Shown here one piece after another: positions 14,365 to 20,985 of a stretch of 24,432 nucleotides of DNA. Source of the DNA: a virus; the IMG/VR virus record IMGVR_UViG_3300047548_001602, positions 1-24,432 of that record. One strand, 5' to 3'. Made by a program: the position numbers and the translations under genes. The number at the start of each line of letters is the position of its first letter. Positions within the stretch are counted from its first letter, which is position 1. The notes beneath the pieces were generated by a model. It worked only from the letters and a program-made list of their open reading frames with translations. It had not been told where the DNA came from and did not search any database.

Positions 14365-15161
14365 TATGCTATTAATGAAGTGTTTTTAGTTAATAATATG
14401 GTTTGCAACAATGTCCCTGATACAGAATTTGTATTTCCTGAAAAATCTATCGTACAAGTATTTGTAAAAGCAGGTTGCGATGTAGCCCAAGTTTCCGAAA
14501 TTGTATATCCTGCGGTTGTTATTAAGTTTATTTTTAAATCTAAAAAAATTAATGATGTAGGCAATTCATTAGATGGATTAAAATATGTTATCAATGTTTG
14601 TCCTACTAATAAATTTTGCAAATTTGACGGAAGCGGAAATGTTGGATTGAATTCAGTTATTGGATTAACACTCAAAGCCAAAGTGATTAAATTGCTTGGA
14701 AGTAATATTGAAGGGTTAAATTCCTCTATTTGTCCCTCAGAAATATCTAAAATTTCTAATGAATTTGGCAAAGGAATTATAGGGTTAAAGCTAGTCATTA
14801 AATGACCTACAATTCCTAATTGAATAAAAGAGCTGTCAAATCCTGATACTTTTTTAACATCACTCACTCCAATTTCCATTAAATATAAATTAGTCAAACC
14901 TTCAACATCAATAAACGCTTTTAACCTTCCTGCTGTTAGGTTAAAATAAGTTATCGTTACACTTGTTGCGCCTTGCCCTGTTAAAAAAGCCTCAAAACTT
15001 GCTTGGTCTGTAACCCCTGCACTTACCCAATCAGCCGTAATATCAAAATTAGTTTCAGGTTCACTTGAAAACGAGAATAAACGATTAGACACGCTCGATT
15101 TGGAATTACCTACGCGCGTGTCTTTTGAGTTTAACATAAATACATTTTCAGTTTTGCCCAT
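14364..15161 (-). CDS. Leucine-rich-repeat virion protein, receptor-binding candidate
   Basis: A 265-residue protein. The N-terminal 100 residues include a segment (ITADWVSAGVTDQASFEAFL to VTITYFNLTAGRLKAFI) often linked to surface proteins. Residues about 102-217 form at least four leucine-rich repeats of exactly 23 residues, marked by FNP at 125, 148, 171 and 194, with consensus FNPxxxLPxSLxxLxLxxNxIT. The C-terminus (TWATSQPAFTNTCTIDFSGN onward) is a short capping region. LRR solenoids are protein-binding scaffolds; in phage appendages they are candidates for host recognition. No signal peptide is present, in line with a cytoplasmically assembled virion part. It is flanked by a fibre-like protein and a fibre-base-like protein in the late operon. 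Confidence 0.7.
   Translation of the reverse strand: MGKTENVFMLNSKDTRVGNSKSSVSNRLFSFSSEPETNFDITADWVSAGVTDQASFEAFLTGQGATSVTITYFNLTAGRLKAFIDVEGLTNLYLMEIGVSDVKKVSGFDSSFIQLGIVGHLMTSFNPIIPLPNSLEILDISEGQIEEFNPSILLPSNLITLALSVNPITEFNPTFPLPSNLQNLLVGQTLITYFNPSNELPTSLIFLDLKINLITTAGYTISETWATSQPAFTNTCTIDFSGNTNSVSGTLLQTILLTKNTSLIA
14514..14789. repeat. Four 69-base units encoding the LRR solenoid
   Basis: The FNP codons on the minus strand start at 14789, 14720, 14651 and 14582, an exact 69-base period. The copies are similar but not identical at DNA level, so the array is old or selected for variety. Confidence 0.7.
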
Positions 15162-15169
15162 TGCCGAAT

Positions 15170-15682
15170 TTACGATAAAGTAGTTGCTAAAAATTCTCCC
15201 GTAGTAGAATCAATTGAGATTTCTTCTGCGATTAATGCGTCTCCCGTAATTGTAGTTGACTGACCCGCTATTAACGTGGTAGTTTCGCCATTTACGGTAA
15301 TGGTAGTCATTCCCGTTTTTGCCACAATTGAGAATGAGTGAATTGAATCTCCTGCAAAAGTAAGTGGTAATGTAGCGTCTTCGTCGTAAGCATCTACGTT
15401 GTTGTAGTTTCCGCTTCCTGTTCCGCCACCGCCCGCGCTTGGTAATAATGCTAAGATTTTGTCTACGGCATCTTCGTAATTTGCCGGATTAACACCGTCA
15501 ATTTCGTCAATTTGCGCATAAATCAAAGACGTTTTGTATGCTCCGTCTTCATAAAAATATATCTTCTCAGGCGGTGCCGTTGAAATACTCGGTGATGCAA
15601 AAGTCATTTTTCTTAAATTTTGACCTCCCGCCCATTCGATTACTAAATTGCCGTTTACCGACGTGATGCTTACTTGTGCCAT
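15170..15682 (-). CDS. Probable fibre or baseplate structural protein, 170 aa
   Basis: The first gene of the late operon. The N-terminal half (MAQVSITSVNGNLVIEWAG to VDKILALLPSAG) combines beta strands with a short helix; a Gly-rich linker GGGGTGSGNYNN (about 88-99) leads to a beta-rich C-terminal half (TLPLTFAGDSIHSFSIVAKT, TTITVNGETTTLIAGQSTTI). The second half resembles small trimeric fibre or adaptor modules. The start ATG 15682 follows a promoter-like region divergent from the groEL promoter. No enzyme motif is seen. Location in the particle is unknown. Confidence 0.6.
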   Translation of the reverse strand: MAQVSITSVNGNLVIEWAGGQNLRKMTFASPSISTAPPEKIYFYEDGAYKTSLIYAQIDEIDGVNPANYEDAVDKILALLPSAGGGGTGSGNYNNVDAYDEDATLPLTFAGDSIHSFSIVAKTGMTTITVNGETTTLIAGQSTTITGDALIAEEISIDSTTGEFLATTLS

Positions 15683-15724
15683 AGCTGTATGTTGTTAATT
15701 ATAAGACATTTCTATTCTCCTTAG

Positions 15725-15756
15725 CAAAAGTATAAAAAAAAACTATTCATACCTAA
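15725..15756 (-). promoter_or_regulatory. Promoter of the leftward late operon
   Basis: On the minus strand TTAG (15756 to 15753; one mismatch to TTTG), 20 bases, then TACTTTTG (15732 to 15725). It would drive the genes from 15682 down to 8715. It is back-to-back with the groEL promoter; the two -33 elements are 1 base apart. Confidence 0.55.
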
Positions 15757-15757
15757 A

Positions 15758-15789
15758 TTTGCACATCAATTTTGCAATGATTACATTTG
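15758..15789 (+). promoter_or_regulatory. Promoter of the phage groEL-groES operon
   Basis: TTTG (15758-15761), 20 bases, then TACATTTG (15782-15789): a full match to the Bacteroidota consensus. A start near 15795 leaves a leader of about 20 bases before ATG 15816, and rules out the in-frame TTG at 15759 and ATG at 15777 as starts. Confidence 0.7.
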
Positions 15790-15815
15790 TTGCAATTAAT
15801 TTAAACTTATTTAAA

Positions 15816-17375
15816 ATGATTCCAAAAGACGTTTCGCTCGATAAATCGGGCAAAGAAAAACTACTCAATGGCATTAATATCTTTGCCAATGCAATCAACA
15901 CTACATTAGGTGCCGAGGGGCGAACAGTTTTAATCGAAGACAATTACGGTCGACCATTAGCCACGGGAGACGGGTATGATGTCGGGCAATCGATTTTCCT
16001 TGAAGACCCTACCGAAAGCCTAGGTTGTGAAATGATGAAAGAAGGTACGGATAAGGTTGTAAATGACGCGGGAGATAACACTTCTACTTTTACTGCACTT
16101 GCCCAAGCGTTAGTGAATAATTCGCATATCGAATTGGATAAAAGTGGTCAATCCGCCAATTCAATTCGTGACGGTCTTTTAAAATCAAAAGAATTAGTAC
16201 TTGCGCATTTGAAAAAAATCGCCAAACCGCTTACCCCCGAATTATTACGTGACGTAGCCACAACTTCTTGCCGAGGAGATAAAGAATTGGCAAATTACGT
16301 TGTAGATGCCTTTGAAAAAGCGGGAGATTACGGTACCGTATCGCACACTCGCTCAGAAACAGAAGAAACATATGTTGACTTTATCGATGGTACGCTAATC
16401 GAATCAGGATTCAGTCACTTCGAAGTCTTCATCAATGATTTCCCTAATCAAAAAGCCGAGTGGGAAAACGCAAATGTGTTGCTTTCTGAAATGACCTTTA
16501 CAACTTGGGAAGGAATTAAACCTTTCGTTGTTCATTGTCAGCAAACGGGTAAAAATCCGCTTGTGATTATCTCCGAAGTCAGCAACGAATTACGCCAATT
16601 ACTTGCTCAAAACTTCATTGCATTTTTGCAAAATAAAGGCGGTTACCCAATTTTGGTAATTGACCCGCCAAGTTCAGGAAGTCGTCGTAAAGATTATTTG
16701 AAAGATTTGGGATTAATTGTTGGTGCCGAAGTGATTACTACTACATCGGGAGTTGACTTTTCAGCAGTTGCAGGTAATTACCTTGGCAAATGTGCGAAAT
16801 TCACTTCTACTCGTAACGATAGTATTTTAGTTTCCGACAAATCAGTTGACAAAAATCCGTCAATCGGCAAATTGGAAGAATTATCAGCTATTGTAAAATC
16901 TTCAAACAACCACGAAGAAAAGAAATACCTTGAAGACCGAATTGCCAAGTTAAATGGTAAGATTTCAATCATTAAAGTCGGCGCCGGAATAGAAAGTGAG
17001 TTAAAAGAAAAAATCTCTCGTGTAGAGGACGCTGTTAAAGCTGTAAAATCAGCAAAAGTTGATGGTGTAGTTGCCGGTGGTGGAATTGCTTTGCTTGATG
17101 CTGTTCAAAAATGTGAACTGGATTCTGTTACTGAAATTTCACTTGACGCACCGCTTAAAAAGATTTTGGAAAACGCTGGATTTGATATTTCAGTTTACAA
17201 TGAAATTGAAGGTTATCCAAAAGGATTTGACGTAGTTGCCAAGAAAGAAGTTGATATGTTTGAAGCGGGAATTATAGATACCGTAAAAGGACTTTCTTCT
17301 GCTTATTCTCACGCGGTTTCTGTTGCAGTTACCGTTCTTATGACAAATACTTTCATAACTAGAAAAAGACAATAA
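15816..17375 (+). CDS. groEL: Phage-encoded GroEL-type chaperonin
   Basis: A 519-residue group I chaperonin, which folds proteins in a closed ATP-driven chamber. Collinear with GroEL: KDVSLDKSGKEKLLNGINIF, TLGAEGRTVLIED (30-42), TGDGYDVGQSIFLED (50-64, D52), NDAGDNTSTFTALAQAL (83-99, catalytic-type D87), the apical domain from about 188 to 370, KLNGKISIIKVGAG (378-391), SRVEDAVKAVKSAK (401-414, D405 equals GroEL D398) and GVVAGGGIALLDAV (417-430). It is about 30 residues shorter than E. coli GroEL and ends FITRKRQ without the flexible GGM tail. One residue is missing before the GDxT loop compared with typical DAAGDGTTTAT. It has its own promoter and is followed after 2 bases by groES, the reverse of the usual bacterial order. 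Phage GroEL homologues are known in Pseudomonas phages EL and OBP. It probably serves folding of virion proteins. Confidence 0.93.
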   Translation: MIPKDVSLDKSGKEKLLNGINIFANAINTTLGAEGRTVLIEDNYGRPLATGDGYDVGQSIFLEDPTESLGCEMMKEGTDKVVNDAGDNTSTFTALAQALVNNSHIELDKSGQSANSIRDGLLKSKELVLAHLKKIAKPLTPELLRDVATTSCRGDKELANYVVDAFEKAGDYGTVSHTRSETEETYVDFIDGTLIESGFSHFEVFINDFPNQKAEWENANVLLSEMTFTTWEGIKPFVVHCQQTGKNPLVIISEVSNELRQLLAQNFIAFLQNKGGYPILVIDPPSSGSRRKDYLKDLGLIVGAEVITTTSGVDFSAVAGNYLGKCAKFTSTRNDSILVSDKSVDKNPSIGKLEELSAIVKSSNNHEEKKYLEDRIAKLNGKISIIKVGAGIESELKEKISRVEDAVKAVKSAKVDGVVAGGGIALLDAVQKCELDSVTEISLDAPLKKILENAGFDISVYNEIEGYPKGFDVVAKKEVDMFEAGIIDTVKGLSSAYSHAVSVAVTVLMTNTFITRKRQ

Positions 17376-17377
17376 CA

Positions 17378-17683
17378 ATGAGCGAATCAGTGAAATTTAA
17401 CGGAACCGCGTTTAACAAAGTTGTAATCTTGAAGGAAATTATCGAGGCTACTGTTGATGCTCAAACTGGATTAGACGTAAGCAACGACGCGGACAAGAAT
17501 GATAAGACAAGAAAAGGTCTAGTTATGCAAGTAGGTCACGATGTGCCAAAAGACAAGGAAGGAAATCCCTACGTTCGCCAAGGAGACTTTGTTCTCTACA
17601 ACCGACACGCTGCTTCAAACTTAACCCACGAAGGAGTCAAGTACAAACTCATCTACTACGATGATTTGATTTTGAAGCTGTAA
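17378..17683 (+). CDS. groES: Phage GroES-type co-chaperonin
   Basis: A 101-residue Cpn10-like lid protein. It shows FNKVVILKEIIEA (12-24), the first strand; a mobile-loop-like segment AQTGLDVSNDADKND (28-42); KGLVMQVGHD (46-55), equivalent to GEVVAVG; YVRQGDFVLYNRHAASN (65-81), equivalent to VKVGDxVLF; and VKYKLIYYDDLILKL (87-101), equivalent to the final xYLIMxExDILAxI strand. The length is standard for GroES (about 95-100). The start ATG 17378 is 2 bases after the groEL stop, so the genes are cotranscribed. A strong bidirectional terminator begins 4 bases after the stop. The loop carries TGLDV rather than the usual GGIVL, which may tune it to the phage GroEL. Confidence 0.85.
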   Translation: MSESVKFNGTAFNKVVILKEIIEATVDAQTGLDVSNDADKNDKTRKGLVMQVGHDVPKDKEGNPYVRQGDFVLYNRHAASNLTHEGVKYKLIYYDDLILKL

Positions 17684-17686
17684 ATT

Positions 17687-17724
17687 AAAAACCCTCGTCT
17701 TTGTGTTATCAAGCGAGGGTTTTT
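17687..17724. terminator. Bidirectional terminator after groES
   Basis: AAAAACCCTCG (17687-17697) and CGAGGGTTTTT (17714-17724) make a perfect 11-bp stem with a 16-base loop; A and T runs on both sides allow function in both directions. It separates convergent groES and the 72-aa gene. Confidence 0.85.
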
Positions 17725-17743
17725 CTTTTAATTGTAACGGAAT

Positions 17744-17962
17744 CTAAAATCTTGAAATTCTTCTGTCAAGGATAATCAAATACTGCTCCATCACATCGTA
17801 TTGATTTGCCAAGTCGTTTCTTTCTTCTTCAGCAAGACTTTGATAAATTGGATTGTCTAAAATAAACGCACCTAATTTAGAGAATTTATCTCTTAATTCA
17901 TTTGCTTCGTCAACAACTCTTTGCTGATGAGGAGCATACTGCTTTTCTTCTGTTTGACTCAT
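17744..17962 (-). CDS. Small helical phage protein, crAss001_48-related type
   Basis: A 72-residue helical protein: PHQQRVVDEANELRDKFSKL then FILDNPIYQSLAEEERNDL then YDVMEQYLIILDRRISRF. The pattern QQRVxDExxEL, KLxxFI, an F/Y-x-x-L-x-x-x-E/D-x-x-x-L core and YxxILxxRI is shared by a widespread family of tiny phage proteins that I recall being annotated as crAss001_48-related; its function is unknown to me. It is 1 base after the 303-aa gene and is the last gene before the terminator shared with groES. Confidence 0.65.
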   Translation of the reverse strand: MSQTEEKQYAPHQQRVVDEANELRDKFSKLGAFILDNPIYQSLAEEERNDLANQYDVMEQYLIILDRRISRF

Positions 17963-17963
17963 A

Positions 17964-18875
17964 TTATTTTCTTTTAGGGTTTGGTTTTTTTCTTGGCGGA
18001 AATCCTTGGTGTTCTTTTTGTCCTTGCAAAATTTCCATGTATTCCGAGTGCATTTTTTTCAATTCTTCAAAGATAGCATTTTCTCTTGGACTGTCCAATT
18101 CGTCAGTTGTCAAAATGTACGGATTTCCAAAATTGTCGAATCCGCCAAGTAACACTAACTTATCATACACTTGCTTGATAATGTAATTGAACTTATCGCT
18201 CAGCATAAAAAGCCCGGTTCCTTTCAAAACTGCTTTTTCAAAATGTAGTTTCTTATCGATTACCTCCTTGATGTAGCCTCTGATTTTGAATTGGTGAAAT
18301 GCCTTGTCGGTATTCCCGGTCATCATACATAATCTTTGCTTGAATTGGTCTTTTGAAAACGGATAGCCGTCGTTGTAGAATAATAGTCCAATTTGCAAAT
18401 AATGATTTTCCACATCGTACTTAGCGCTTGCCCAATAAAGCACATTCACTAAATTTCGTAAAAATCCGAAGTCTTTTTTGGCAATTTGAATTTTGATTGA
18501 TTTTTCAAGTGACCTTTGGTAATCATTACGGCGCCGTGCAGAGGCTAGTGAGTGAATTGTCTTTTTCTTTACTTTGCGAGTTTGCAAATCTTTAACACGA
18601 GTCATTCTTTTGAATTTTGTTCTCTCTATCCATTGCTCGTGAGTTTCGCCTTCTCGGACTTTCATAAAGTTTTCGTAGTCTTCTTTTTGCTCCGGGTTAA
18701 TTCTGCCATTGGCAAATGAAAATGTGCGTCTGTAATGACCGTCTTTGTAACTCAGAATCTCAATTTTTTCCTTTTTCTTCTTTGGTCTTTTTTTTGACCT
18801 TCCATCTACCCTTTCTGAAAACTTACGCATACCCGGGTATCTGATTTTCTTTTCTTTTTTATGCTTTACGTCCAT
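17964..18875 (-). CDS. Unknown basic protein with possible winged-helix domain
   Basis: A 303-residue protein with a very basic N-terminus (MDVKHKKEKKIRYPGMRKF, RSKKRPKKKKEKIEILSY) and a basic C-terminal tail (PPRKKPNPKRK). The central part (about 135-245: FLRNLVNVLYWASAKYDVEN, FSKDQFKQRLCMMTGNT, FHQFKIRGYIKEV, GLFMLSDKFNYIIKQVYDKL) has the helix-helix-helix-hairpin rhythm of a winged helix, with IRGYIKEV as the wing entry. Similar proteins are common in Bacteroidota phages as far as I remember, without known function. The charge pattern suggests nucleic-acid binding. It overlaps the upstream gene by one base. Confidence 0.6.
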   Translation of the reverse strand: MDVKHKKEKKIRYPGMRKFSERVDGRSKKRPKKKKEKIEILSYKDGHYRRTFSFANGRINPEQKEDYENFMKVREGETHEQWIERTKFKRMTRVKDLQTRKVKKKTIHSLASARRRNDYQRSLEKSIKIQIAKKDFGFLRNLVNVLYWASAKYDVENHYLQIGLLFYNDGYPFSKDQFKQRLCMMTGNTDKAFHQFKIRGYIKEVIDKKLHFEKAVLKGTGLFMLSDKFNYIIKQVYDKLVLLGGFDNFGNPYILTTDELDSPRENAIFEELKKMHSEYMEILQGQKEHQGFPPRKKPNPKRK

Positions 18876-19162
18876 TATTTGTTTTGTTTAGTTAATCTAT
18901 CGTAAAATTCGCCAATTGTCTCGCACTCAGAATCCGGAGAAGGCTTTCCAAAATTCAAGTCAAATATGTAGTGGTTTAACTCGTCTTTATCGAACCATAT
19001 CTCCAACAAGTCGATAATTTGCCTAATGATAAGAGAATTATCATACAAGAAGTCTTCATTAATAGAAAACGCTTCTTGAATTAGCGAAGAATTCATTTTG
19101 TCCTTGTGCATTTGTTGTTGAATTGCCTCGAGTGCAAATACGAATTTGTCTTTTTCAATCAT
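18875..19162 (-). CDS. Acidic phage protein of unknown function, 95 aa
   Basis: An acidic, helical protein of 95 residues with no membrane segment. The pattern LEAIQQQMHKDKMNSSLIQEAF, YDNSLIIRQIIDLLEIWFDKDELN, YDRLTK is one I associate with small unnamed proteins beside packaging or structural genes of many phages. Function unknown. It overlaps the upstream HTH gene by 4 bases and the downstream basic protein gene by one base, so the three are probably translationally coupled. Confidence 0.65.
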   Translation of the reverse strand: MIEKDKFVFALEAIQQQMHKDKMNSSLIQEAFSINEDFLYDNSLIIRQIIDLLEIWFDKDELNHYIFDLNFGKPSPDSECETIGEFYDRLTKQNK

Positions 19163-19341
19163 CTGCTGAATGATTTTAGGTGTTTGTTTAATACTGAATT
19201 TACCGCAGTGATTGGCAAATCAAATTTCTCAGATAACTCGCGCAAAGTGTTATTTCTTGAAGACATATACGCGTTGATGATTTTTGTTCTTACCGAATCA
19301 GAAACTTCTACTCGAGACGCTCTTTTTTTCTTGTTCTCCAT
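19159..19341 (-). CDS. Small helix-turn-helix protein, 60 aa
   Basis: From ATG 19341 this encodes 60 residues: a basic start (MENKKKRASRVEVSDSV) followed by a helix-turn-helix of the resolvase/homeodomain type (RTKIINAYMSSRNNTLRELSEKFDLPITAVNSVLNKHL), where LRELSEKFDLPITAVNSVL gives the turn and recognition helix. It probably binds DNA as a transcription factor or as a small terminase-like adaptor; phage small terminases often have such a domain, but are usually larger. An in-frame TTG at 19359 is less likely as start. It overlaps the downstream gene by 4 bases. Confidence 0.7.
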   Translation of the reverse strand: MENKKKRASRVEVSDSVRTKIINAYMSSRNNTLRELSEKFDLPITAVNSVLNKHLKSFSR

Positions 19342-19360
19342 AATTTGCGAATTTGCCAAA

Positions 19361-19618
19361 TTACATATTTTCGTCTAGTAACTTCAATACTCCTAGCCAA
19401 TTTTCTTTTGTCTTGAAGTAAATTTCCATTTGACATTGACCGGCTTTCTCTCTATTCATGTAAATATCGAGTCCGTACAAATTTGAATCGTCTTTGTACG
19501 CATAATACCCCGCAAAGTCAATTTGATTAAAGCAAAACATCACATATCCGTCAACGTAAATTTTTACTCGACCATTGTAGGTTTTGAATTCGTATTTGTG
19601 ATTTCTTTTTTCTGTCAT
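19361..19618 (-). CDS. Phage protein of unknown function, 85 aa
   Basis: An 85-residue, predominantly beta protein with many aromatic residues (YVDGYVMFCFNQIDFAGYYA, YKDDSNLYGLDIYMNREKAG). No membrane segment or known motif. I recall similar small proteins in flavobacterial phages but no function. It is the first gene of the transcription unit that starts at the promoter 19662-19693 and runs to 17744. Confidence 0.6.
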   Translation of the reverse strand: MTEKRNHKYEFKTYNGRVKIYVDGYVMFCFNQIDFAGYYAYKDDSNLYGLDIYMNREKAGQCQMEIYFKTKENWLGVLKLLDENM

Positions 19619-19661
19619 AGTTAAAGGTTTGAATTTGACGAATCCGCCAAGTATTATTTTT

Positions 19662-19693
19662 CAAAAGTACTAATTACCACAAAGCTAGTCAAA
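19662..19693 (-). promoter_or_regulatory. Promoter of the 19618-17744 unit
   Basis: Minus-strand TTTG (19693 to 19690), exactly 20 bases, then TACTTTTG (19669 to 19662): a full consensus match. The leader to ATG 19618 is about 40 bases. Confidence 0.7.
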
Positions 19694-19716
19694 TACTATT
19701 TCTCTATGGTAATTAG
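19670..19716. repeat. Perfect 10-bp inverted repeat across the promoter (operator candidate)
   Basis: CTAATTACCA (19670-19679) and TGGTAATTAG (19707-19716) are exact inverted copies 27 bases apart. One arm abuts the -7 element, the other lies upstream of the -33 element, so a bound dimer or looped pair would bracket the promoter. No regulator can be assigned. Confidence 0.65.
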
Positions 19717-19734
19717 CAAATCGATAGGGGTTGG

Positions 19735-20433
19735 TTATTGCTGATCTGAAATTTTAGATTTCGCTAATTCGACAAGAGCGCTCATTGCTTCATTGTTCAC
19801 AAACGCCTTTTTTGTGCCATAAAACACATCATTCACACTAAGACAAGGCTTATTTCTTAAAACGTACTCAGATGCCTTTTCTTTATTTGAAAAACGTTTT
19901 CTATGCTTGTGTTCCTTAGTAAAATGACCTCCGATAGTGTCGTGCATTTTGAATTTTCCGTATTGCTCATCTACAACGTAGAATTTATCTCCTTTTCGAA
20001 TTTCAACTCCGTCTTCTGTTAGAAATAGAACGGGGTCAGTGATTACTTCTTCCCAATCTGATGAGTTTTCAATTAGCCAATCTGGCAAGTAAATGTCTTC
20101 TATAAAATAACAGTCTGTAGCTTCTTTTATTTTTTCGGCAATTTTCCCCGTAGGAATGTGTTTGTATTGCTTGACTGACTGATTTGCTTTGGCGGATTCG
20201 TAAGTTTTCTCCTTGTAAGATATGATTTCTGCGTATTCACCATATTTCCAAACTAAAGCGTTCATACTATCTCCGCAATTAAGCCAAAGTTCTTTTTGTT
20301 CTCTAAAAATTGCTTCGGAATTAATTTTAGTTTTCTTCCCGCTTAATGTTTTTATTCTAGTTGAAGCAAGACACCTCACCTCTTTCACGTCCTTAAAATA
20401 CGCTTTTACTTCTTCTAAACTTGGTGTTTTCAT
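19735..20433 (-). CDS. Phage protein of unknown function, 232 aa
   Basis: A 232-residue protein whose segments I recall from many Bacteroidota phages without known function: an N-terminal TPSLEEVKAYFKDVKEV, a middle EDIYLPDWLIENSSDWEEV, and DPVLFLTEDGVEIRKGDKF plus RFSNKEKASEYVLRNKPCLS continuing SVNDVF at the end. The LTEDGVEIRKGD block is a small beta module that recurs in phage proteins binding nucleotides or ligands, but no catalytic site is visible. It is soluble. It is the last gene of the unit that begins at 21956; 3 bases separate it from the metallopeptidase-like gene. Confidence 0.65.
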   Translation of the reverse strand: MKTPSLEEVKAYFKDVKEVRCLASTRIKTLSGKKTKINSEAIFREQKELWLNCGDSMNALVWKYGEYAEIISYKEKTYESAKANQSVKQYKHIPTGKIAEKIKEATDCYFIEDIYLPDWLIENSSDWEEVITDPVLFLTEDGVEIRKGDKFYVVDEQYGKFKMHDTIGGHFTKEHKHRKRFSNKEKASEYVLRNKPCLSVNDVFYGTKKAFVNNEAMSALVELAKSKISDQQ

Positions 20434-20436
20434 AAT

Positions 20437-20772
20437 TTATTTTGATTTGATTAAAAAATTGTAGATTTCGTCGAACAAATAGCCGGTTAAATATGCTTCA
20501 GGCTCGTCGTTTTCAGCGTCTAACTTAGCTTGAATGTCCTGAAATACCATATTCTTCAAGTGTACTATTTCGTGAGCAATATTGCTTAAATGGTTTTTGT
20601 CTGTAAACCCAACCACATACGTTCTGTATTGAAACGGGTGTCTCATTGCTACTGCGCCAAATCCTTCAAGAGACGAAGTTCCGTATGTTTTTTCGATATA
20701 TGACAAGTCTTTGTCCAATACAATAATCAATTTGAATTGGTAAATCGGTATTTTTACTGTTGTTTTTTGCAT
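20437..20772 (-). CDS. Putative zinc metallopeptidase (HEXXH)
   Basis: A 111-residue protein with IAHEIVHLKN, the zincin motif H67-E68-x-x-H71, followed by an acidic third-ligand candidate in ENDEPEAYLTGYLF (E90 or E92). The order HExxH, about 20 residues, ND-EP-x-AYL-x-G is one I know from a family of small phage proteins of unknown substrate. The N-terminal part (TVKIPIYQFKLIIVLDKDLS, RTYVVGFTDKN) gives the beta sheet that packs on the helix. It may cut a host protein or simply carry a zincin fold. It lies between a small membrane protein gene and the 232-aa gene, each 3 bases away. Confidence 0.7.
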   Translation of the reverse strand: MQKTTVKIPIYQFKLIIVLDKDLSYIEKTYGTSSLEGFGAVAMRHPFQYRTYVVGFTDKNHLSNIAHEIVHLKNMVFQDIQAKLDAENDEPEAYLTGYLFDEIYNFLIKSK

Positions 20773-20775
20773 AGG

Positions 20776-20982
20776 TTACTTGGCGGATTGATTGGTTTTT
20801 ATCGCTGAAATAGCTAATTCGGCAAGACATCCGCAGATAATCATTCCAAAAAACACCATATATCTTTCGCTTTGCTTAAAACTCGGCAATTTGTCAATCC
20901 AAGCTATATCCCAAGAGATAAAACTCCAAAATAAATATCCCGCAATAAGCAAGATTAAATGGTAAATGATTCTTCGTTTCAT
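20776..20982 (-). CDS. Small two-helix membrane protein, 68 aa
   Basis: Two hydrophobic segments are seen: IIYHLILLIAGYLFWSF (about 5-21) and YMVFFGMIICGCLAELAISA (about 41-60), separated by a short polar loop, after a positive start MKRR. This predicts an inner-membrane hairpin. It is unrelated in sequence to the holin candidates of the lysis block and lies far from it, so an accessory role in the host envelope is more likely than lysis. It begins 3 bases after the end of the interrupted gene. Confidence 0.6.
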   Translation of the reverse strand: MKRRIIYHLILLIAGYLFWSFISWDIAWIDKLPSFKQSERYMVFFGMIICGCLAELAISAIKTNQSAK

Positions 20983-20985
20983 AAT

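Noticed and set aside
14364-15161. Diversity-generating retroelement target
   Set aside because: No reverse transcriptase or template repeat is present in the window, and the repeats are ordinary LRR units.
15759-15815. Upstream TTG (15759) or ATG (15777) start for groEL
   Set aside because: Both lie in the promoter, and GroEL alignment begins at MIPKDV (15816).
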